Shown piece after piece: positions 58,701 through 64,000 of a DNA stretch of 64,000 bases. The notes beneath the pieces are model-generated. The model saw only the letters and a program-made list of their open reading frames with translations, was not told the origin of the DNA and ran no database searches. Numbering within the stretch: position 1 is the first letter of the stretch; every line of letters begins with the position of its first letter. The position numbers and the translations under genes were made by a program. The stretch is from positions 167,060 through 231,059 of the forward strand of contig VHZZ01000138.1 of the NCBI GenBank assembly GCA_009801015.1. Direction: 5' to 3'. This DNA comes from Silene noctiflora. Lineage: Eukaryota > Streptophyta > Magnoliopsida > Caryophyllales > Caryophyllaceae.

Positions 58701-61271
58701 TAAAACAGATGCACGTCTGGCAAACAACGGACTTCCTCTTGACTTTCAGAGACTCAGGTGCCGCGTAAATTTTCAGGCCTTGAAATTCACTCCCGAGATT
58801 GAGGCTTTGGGACATAAATTGATTCATCTCCTTGAAGAGAAGGGTCCTTTCATCGGTTTACATCTTCGATATGAGATGGACATGTTGGCTTTCTCTGGTT
58901 GTAACCATGGTTGCTCTGAAGAGGAAGCTGAAGAGCTCAAGCGGTTGAGGTTTGTACTTTACATATTAATATTGGTGCTTTTATCTTATGATTGAGGAAC
59001 TCTAAACGTGTGAAGTATTTTTGGTTTTAGTTTTTTGAAGAGCTATTTGTCGCCCATCATATCACTCACTTATTTCCGGAATGTCCCCTAGCCTTTCCTC
59101 TCCCTTTACACTATGATTATTTGAAACCTTCCCCACTGTTGAAGTTCCATGCACTAACCCACCACTCCCACAATAGAACCACCTCTGCACCTCTCTGCCT
59201 CCACTTTGATACAGTCTTCTCTCCTTGCTCCTCTTCCCAACTCACACAGGTGAAACTCCCAGCTGTAATCACATCTTCAATCCCAGTTCCTTTAGTGCTG
59301 CTGAAGCAGCTCCCGTTTATCAACCATACCTGTTAAACGATTCTCCTTCACTCTGATATGTTCTAACCCCTTTCGTGTTCCACCACTGAATATCTCTCCT
59401 TCCTCGCCCTTGAGCATTTTTGACACAGAAATTTTTAATAAATGCCCACTCGTCTCGCTAGATTTATGGCTAAAGTGATCATCGTGGTGGATGGCATTTA
59501 TTGTACACGTCCATTGTGGTGTTAAGATGTGCCTCTTAAATATCCTTTAATTTTGGGTGATTATGTCCCAACAATGGGCAAATTGTGTTGCTTAAGCTAG
59601 GGAGAGGTGTTAGGGCAACATTTATCAAGGGCAAGATGCCGAGACTTCAGAATTAGCTCATATGGCATGTGATAACTGTGTCATACATCTATTTTATCAA
59701 GGGCAAGATGCCGAGACTTCAGAATGATCAAGGTTGCAGACTTGCAGTTAGGGCAGAAGAGGATGTATTCGACTTTCAGCCAGTTATAGTTCATGTTTTT
59801 GGTCATGCAAATCCAATGTTGCTTTGTGGATTAGGTCTTAGCATTTGCATATGACATGTGATAACTGTGTCATACATCTATTTTATTATCGTTTGTTTGT
59901 TGTAGTTGGCTATGGTGGTGGTGGGTCCTGTGGATTTGTTGTGGGAAATTTTACTCATCCTCTTTAATATGTTTATACACTTCTAAAGTTATATGCATAC
60001 CCTTCTTTACTTTAGATGATCTTACAACTCACTCATCTAGCATTGCTTCCTCTTCTGTATTCAGATATGCATATCCTTGGTGGAGAGATAAAGAGATTAA
60101 TTCTGTGGAAAAGAGATCTCAAGGTTTATGTCCTCTTACACCCGAGGAAACAGCTTTAAGTTTGCAAGCACTGGGTTTCGATAACAGCACCCAGATTTAT
60201 ATTGCGTCTGGAGAAACATATGGCAATGAAAAAAGACTTGCAGCTCTACGAGCTGCATTCCCTAATACGGTGAGTGTTAAACTAAAGTTTAATGTTCATT
60301 CCTCCTACACTTGAAGCCTGAAGTTTTTTGTTGCTCCTTCAGTTCCGTTCCGTTGAACTGGTACATGATTCATGATTGTATATTTTTTTGTGTTTCAATT
60401 GAAGCTAAAGACTTGGTATTCTTCTACGTAGGAATGTTATAACGACTAACTTAGTTTTTATGTTTTGGTAGTTAATTCATTTTATTATTCTCCATTATGA
60501 GTTAACATTTTGATTCGTAACTTCCACTAGACCTTGTGTTGAGTGAAAGAGAATATCACCATAGCTTTTGGTTTGTATTTTCTTGAAGTGAACGTTTCTT
60601 CTTGACTTAAAGTTGGGTACATTATATTGAGAAGGATTGTTTGCTGAATGGGCTAGAGTCAATGGATACTTTAATGAAGCTAAAAGTATATTGCCTACTG
60701 TATTATTTAGCTTGTGAGTTGAACAGGCTGTTCTTTGTGATTGCAGATTAAAAAGGATATGCTGCTTGGTCCTGATGATCTACGGCAGTTCCGTAATCAT
60801 TCTTCTCAAATGGCTGCCTTAGACTTTATGGTTTCTGTCGCAAGTGATATTTTTGTTCCAACTTATGATGGAAATATGGCAAGACTAGTTGAAGGTCACC
60901 GCAGGTAAGCATTTGCAGTTTTTCATGGGTCTACATTATTTTGTTGGATTAAAAGCAGATTAAATTTGAGATTACATTGGATATTGCGACTTGACAGGTA
61001 TCTTGGTTTCAAGAAAACCATTATATTGGATCGAAAGAGGCTGGTTGAATTGATCGATTTACATCAGAATGGGACAATATCGTGGGACAATTTTACATTT
61101 GCTGTGAAGGAGGTTCATCAAAACAGATCAGGGTTACCGATTCACAGGAAAGTTATCCCAGACAAGCCTAAGGAAGAAGATTATTTCTACGCTAATCCCG
61201 AGGAGTGCCTCTGTCAACATTCTAATTGCAGCTACATAGAAATGGGCAACAACACTAATGTTGTGCATTGA
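55745..61271 (+). CDS. O-fucosyltransferase-like glycosyltransferase (GT106)
   Basis: Eight exons: 55745-55988, 57187-57254, 57331-57419, 57516-57678, 58660-58949, 60065-60269, 60747-60904 and 60998-61271, giving 496 residues. It is a type II Golgi protein: a short tail, an anchor near [20 protein letters not shown], a Pro-rich stem and the catalytic domain. Family hallmarks are [92 protein letters not shown] and [17 protein letters not shown]. From memory it is nearest to the RRT clade (rhamnogalacturonan I rhamnosyltransferases), which would place it in pectin backbone synthesis, but other GT106 members share these motifs, so the donor and acceptor are unproven. Intron 4 and intron 5 are long (about 1 kb each). 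Start chosen as the first ATG in frame with the anchor. Confidence 0.92.
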
Positions 61272-62091
61272 GGCTACACGATTTCACTCCGAGTTTACTT
61301 AAGTAGCTTAAATCTGAGGAAGAGGATATGGCTCACTTGATAGAAAGTGATTATCGGTATGGCTCAAGGTCCAGAAGCCCCCGTATACCTGAACTTGGTG
61401 GAAGAACAGATTTCCGTCAAACATGATGATGTTTTTAACGGTTTATGCTGACAACGTCTTTGCTCAGACAAGACTTCTCTCACCAAATCAGACGAAGAGG
61501 ATATTAAGGCGGTAAATGTAACTAATGACAAGTGATGAGATTCAAGAATGTAGGTAGGCTTAAAGAGAATTCATTTTGTAAAACTAGCAGCTTAATTCTA
61601 TGTTTCTTATTCCTTTTCTTTAATTGTTCAGCTAAGCTGAGTTCTACATCAGTACATCTTGCTCGTCCTTATTACTGTAAAATGCAACTCGATTTCCACG
61701 TGAATCACACCTTACTAATTTTGTTCATCAACTGTAAGTGACTGCTTGCATTGCTGTGGGACTATTTATTGCAGAAAGTGTCGTGCTCTCTTTAGCAATC
61801 AATGTTCAAATGCCGCCTGAGCAATTTTTTTTTTTTTTTTTGTTTCGATCAATAATCTAGGCTAAGTCTGCGAATACAGCATACAAATACAGTACACGTC
61901 GTAAAACCAGTAATAGTACGCTGTCACTCAAAATCTGAATTTTCTACACGAGTGTGTATTCAACCCGGTCCTCAAAAAGTGCTTGTACTTGAGGTCAAGG
62001 CCAGGTACTCGGAACTCTTGTCCTTTTCTCGTTTCTGGCCTGGTTTATATTGGCAGTTTGGCACGTCGAATGTTAATCGCTAAGAGCGAGG
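61272..62091. other. 3' flanks of two convergent genes
   Basis: The GT106 3'UTR (left) and the methyltransferase 3'UTR (right) converge here. No additional gene seen. Confidence 0.5.
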
Positions 62092-64000
62092 CTATACTTC
62101 ACCTATCCAAGGTAGCTTCTCTCCTTGTGCTCCGCTCAAACCGAGATCCTTGAGCCTCCTCTCTTGATAATATTCATATGCAAACAATTCCTCTTCCTTT
62201 TCCTTAAAAAACCCGTCCATCTGCTCCAATACCTTTTTTTCTCCTAGTCTTATTCCTGCCGCGATGGCACCTCTTGCACTGAGTTCACCTCCCGCCAACA
62301 GCTTCTCATCCTGTCCACCACAATCATTTCCAATTCAATAACAGTGTCGGGGACTAACAGTGCTTTTTTTCAGTGACTGGTTGAAAATAATTGAGCAAAA
62401 TGCAGAAAGTTGTGGTTTCCGCCAGTGAGGGGAACCATGGTCATGTCTAGAAATATGAACTCGAGAAAAGACGTTACCTCTTCAATGGTTGTGCTGTACC
62501 CAGAGAGAGCGGTTTTACAAGCGCCTCGAATCACCTGACATATAAGCTCTTCATTGTCAGGGCTAAAAGGAAGCTCAAGATGGCCCCACACTTTGTTACT
62601 GAATATAGATTCCAAGATGAAGGCATCAGATCCTCCTAGAGCAAGCAGTCTCAGAAAGGGTAGCATCTTTGGTGGAAGAGGCTGGTCTAAAACGACATCA
62701 AAATATGACGTTTCACCTAGACCGTTGGACTCTGCTATATCTAGCTTGTCTCCATAAAAGGGGTCTGATTCAGGTATCTCCAGTGTCAGAGTATATGCAT
62801 TTCGTTCCGACCTTGTTTCTATGAATCCATAATCTAAGGCCAGTTCAGCATTGCTCTTCCCCAAATCATACTGTATCATTACCTGTACCCAAAAAAATCT
62901 GTTTATTGACTTATTGTGAGTGACAGAAAACAACCACCCACCGGCTTTACTGGAAACGGAAAAGGCGTGATTTGAATAGTTCATGAGAAGAAAAGCAACC
63001 TGTTCACCAGCCTTCACTGGGACGGGATTCCTCAAAGAAAACAAGAGTTCTCTAGAGAATAAGCCGGCTCCCTTAACTTCCCAAGCGCAATTTTCTGCTG
63101 TAATACTCTGACTGTGATTGATCTGAATCATCAGTTTGACAGATCAGTTAAAGTAGAGCTAATTTGAGAAGATAGGATAAGAACAAGACGATTTACCAAG
63201 TCGGCCAATGGGATTAGAACAAGACTTTGGCCCTGCAGCCGGGTAAATGCTCTTGATCTTAGCATTCCAAATGCCCAAAAGAAGTCGTCAATGGTTATAT
63301 CGAAGGGGAAGAGTCTCTTGTTGGGCAGTATTACTTCTTCTTGCAGTTTCTCAAACTCGTTTAATACCAACTCTTTTACACCCAACGTCGTATTCAGCAA
63401 CTGGCTTCCTGCCACATATATGCTTTAGTAAAATCAGGGTTGGCATGCTACAACTATACCAGAAACACCCTTTACTACCTACTGTTTAAGAGTCTTTGTA
63501 TTTGACACACCTGAATTGTCCCGACCCAAACTGATGCGACTAAGCTAACCCAGCCCGACTGACAGGTTTACCATGTCTACATCTGAATTCTTCCCCTCGG
63601 CCCTAATCTGCCTTAAGAGGGCTCTCATTGCAGTCACGCATATTTAATACTCCCTCTGTCCTAATCATTCGCTTACCTTTAATTAAAATATCGCTCACAG
63701 ACGTAGAAAGGTAAACAAATGATCATGACGGAGGGAGTATTCCGTAACATATTACAGATGAACCATCAAGAAGAAAACATTAACTACTAACCTTGAAGCT
63801 CAGCTAACTCCTCTTCTGACCTACTCTGCAAAGCAACAACAAAACTTCACTTAGCATATCCACTTTCATTAATCCTACTGTTACTATATTCAAGTATCGA
63901 GTATCCAACACGAGTATTTCATCGAAAAATGAAGGTTAAAAGAAGGTTAAAAGACATACCAATAGATAGTTGAGTTAGTACAATCAGGCAGTATATCAAT
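62092..64000 (-). CDS. Rubisco LSMT-type SET-domain protein lysine methyltransferase (3' part)
   Basis: Exons recognised: 63960-64000 (continues off the edge), 63792-63820, 63197-63408, 63000-63122, 62478-62882 and 62092-62310. Translation gives the C-terminal half of the SET domain and the Rubisco LSMT substrate-binding domain. Visible parts include LPDCTNSTIYW, WSEEELAELQG, FFWAFGMLRSRAFTRLQGQS, LIPLADLINH (the conserved NH of SET), VKAGEQ, QYDLGKSNAELALDYGF with the catalytic Tyr, ESIFSNKVWGHLELPFS and YYQERRLKDLGL. It parallels Arabidopsis LSMT-L (At1g14030), a chloroplast enzyme that trimethylates fructose-bisphosphate aldolases and, in some species, the Rubisco large subunit. The tiny 29-nt exon was fixed by phase: only the third of three nearby AG sites restores the expected WSEEEL. 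The start and transit peptide lie outside the window. Confidence 0.92.
63650..63737. mobile_element. Stowaway MITE in an LSMT intron
   Basis: The ends ctccctctgtcctaatcatt and aatgatcatgacggagggag are inverted, with TA on both sides; 88 bp. A small CCCGA-type remnant (63513-63580) lies beside it. Confidence 0.88.

Overview
The window is nuclear DNA of a flowering plant, almost certainly a eudicot. It is AT-rich, has GT-AG introns throughout, plant-specific gene families and many short non-autonomous transposons. I cannot name the species. There is one assembly gap (14035-14453) and one isolated undetermined base near 8879.

Layout. 1-8.4 kb: a hAT-type MITE, a small intronless CLE45-type peptide hormone gene (minus) and a seven-exon RING-CH ubiquitin ligase gene (minus). 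8.4-13 kb: repeat-rich intergenic DNA. 13-21.3 kb: two tandem S-like ribonuclease T2 genes (plus); the first carries an extra intron largely filled by a TRIM retroelement fossil that itself holds a complete-looking Helitron. 24.7-28.1 kb: a galectin-domain beta-1,3-galactosyltransferase (GALT1 type, plus). 30.7-31.7 kb: a three-exon gene for a PSY-like sulfated-peptide precursor, flanked and interrupted by copies of one AT-rich MITE. 32.3-42.1 kb: three tandem receptor-like kinases (minus), with a fourth relative at 50.8-53.5 kb (plus). Between them lie a p24-delta cargo receptor (minus) and a single-exon J-domain/DUF3444 protein (plus). Then come a tRNA-Asp(GUC), an O-fucosyltransferase-like GT106 gene (plus) and the 3' part of a Rubisco LSMT-type protein methyltransferase (minus) that runs off the right edge.

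The four receptor kinases form the most distinctive system. Each has a signal peptide, two Gnk2/DUF26 modules (C-x8-C-x2-C) and one transmembrane segment. Their kinase domains, however, read like those of LRR-I (malectin-like) receptor kinases rather than those of classical cysteine-rich receptor kinases. All four share seven exons with identical intron phases, so they derive from one ancestral chimera. Two of them have lost the APE glutamate.

The genes form no operon-like unit. Several do concern cell-surface signalling or the secretory pathway: two peptide hormones, four receptor kinases, secreted RNases, Golgi glycosyltransferases and a p24 protein. All exon structures were built by hand from splice signals, reading frame and remembered family sequences, without transcript support.
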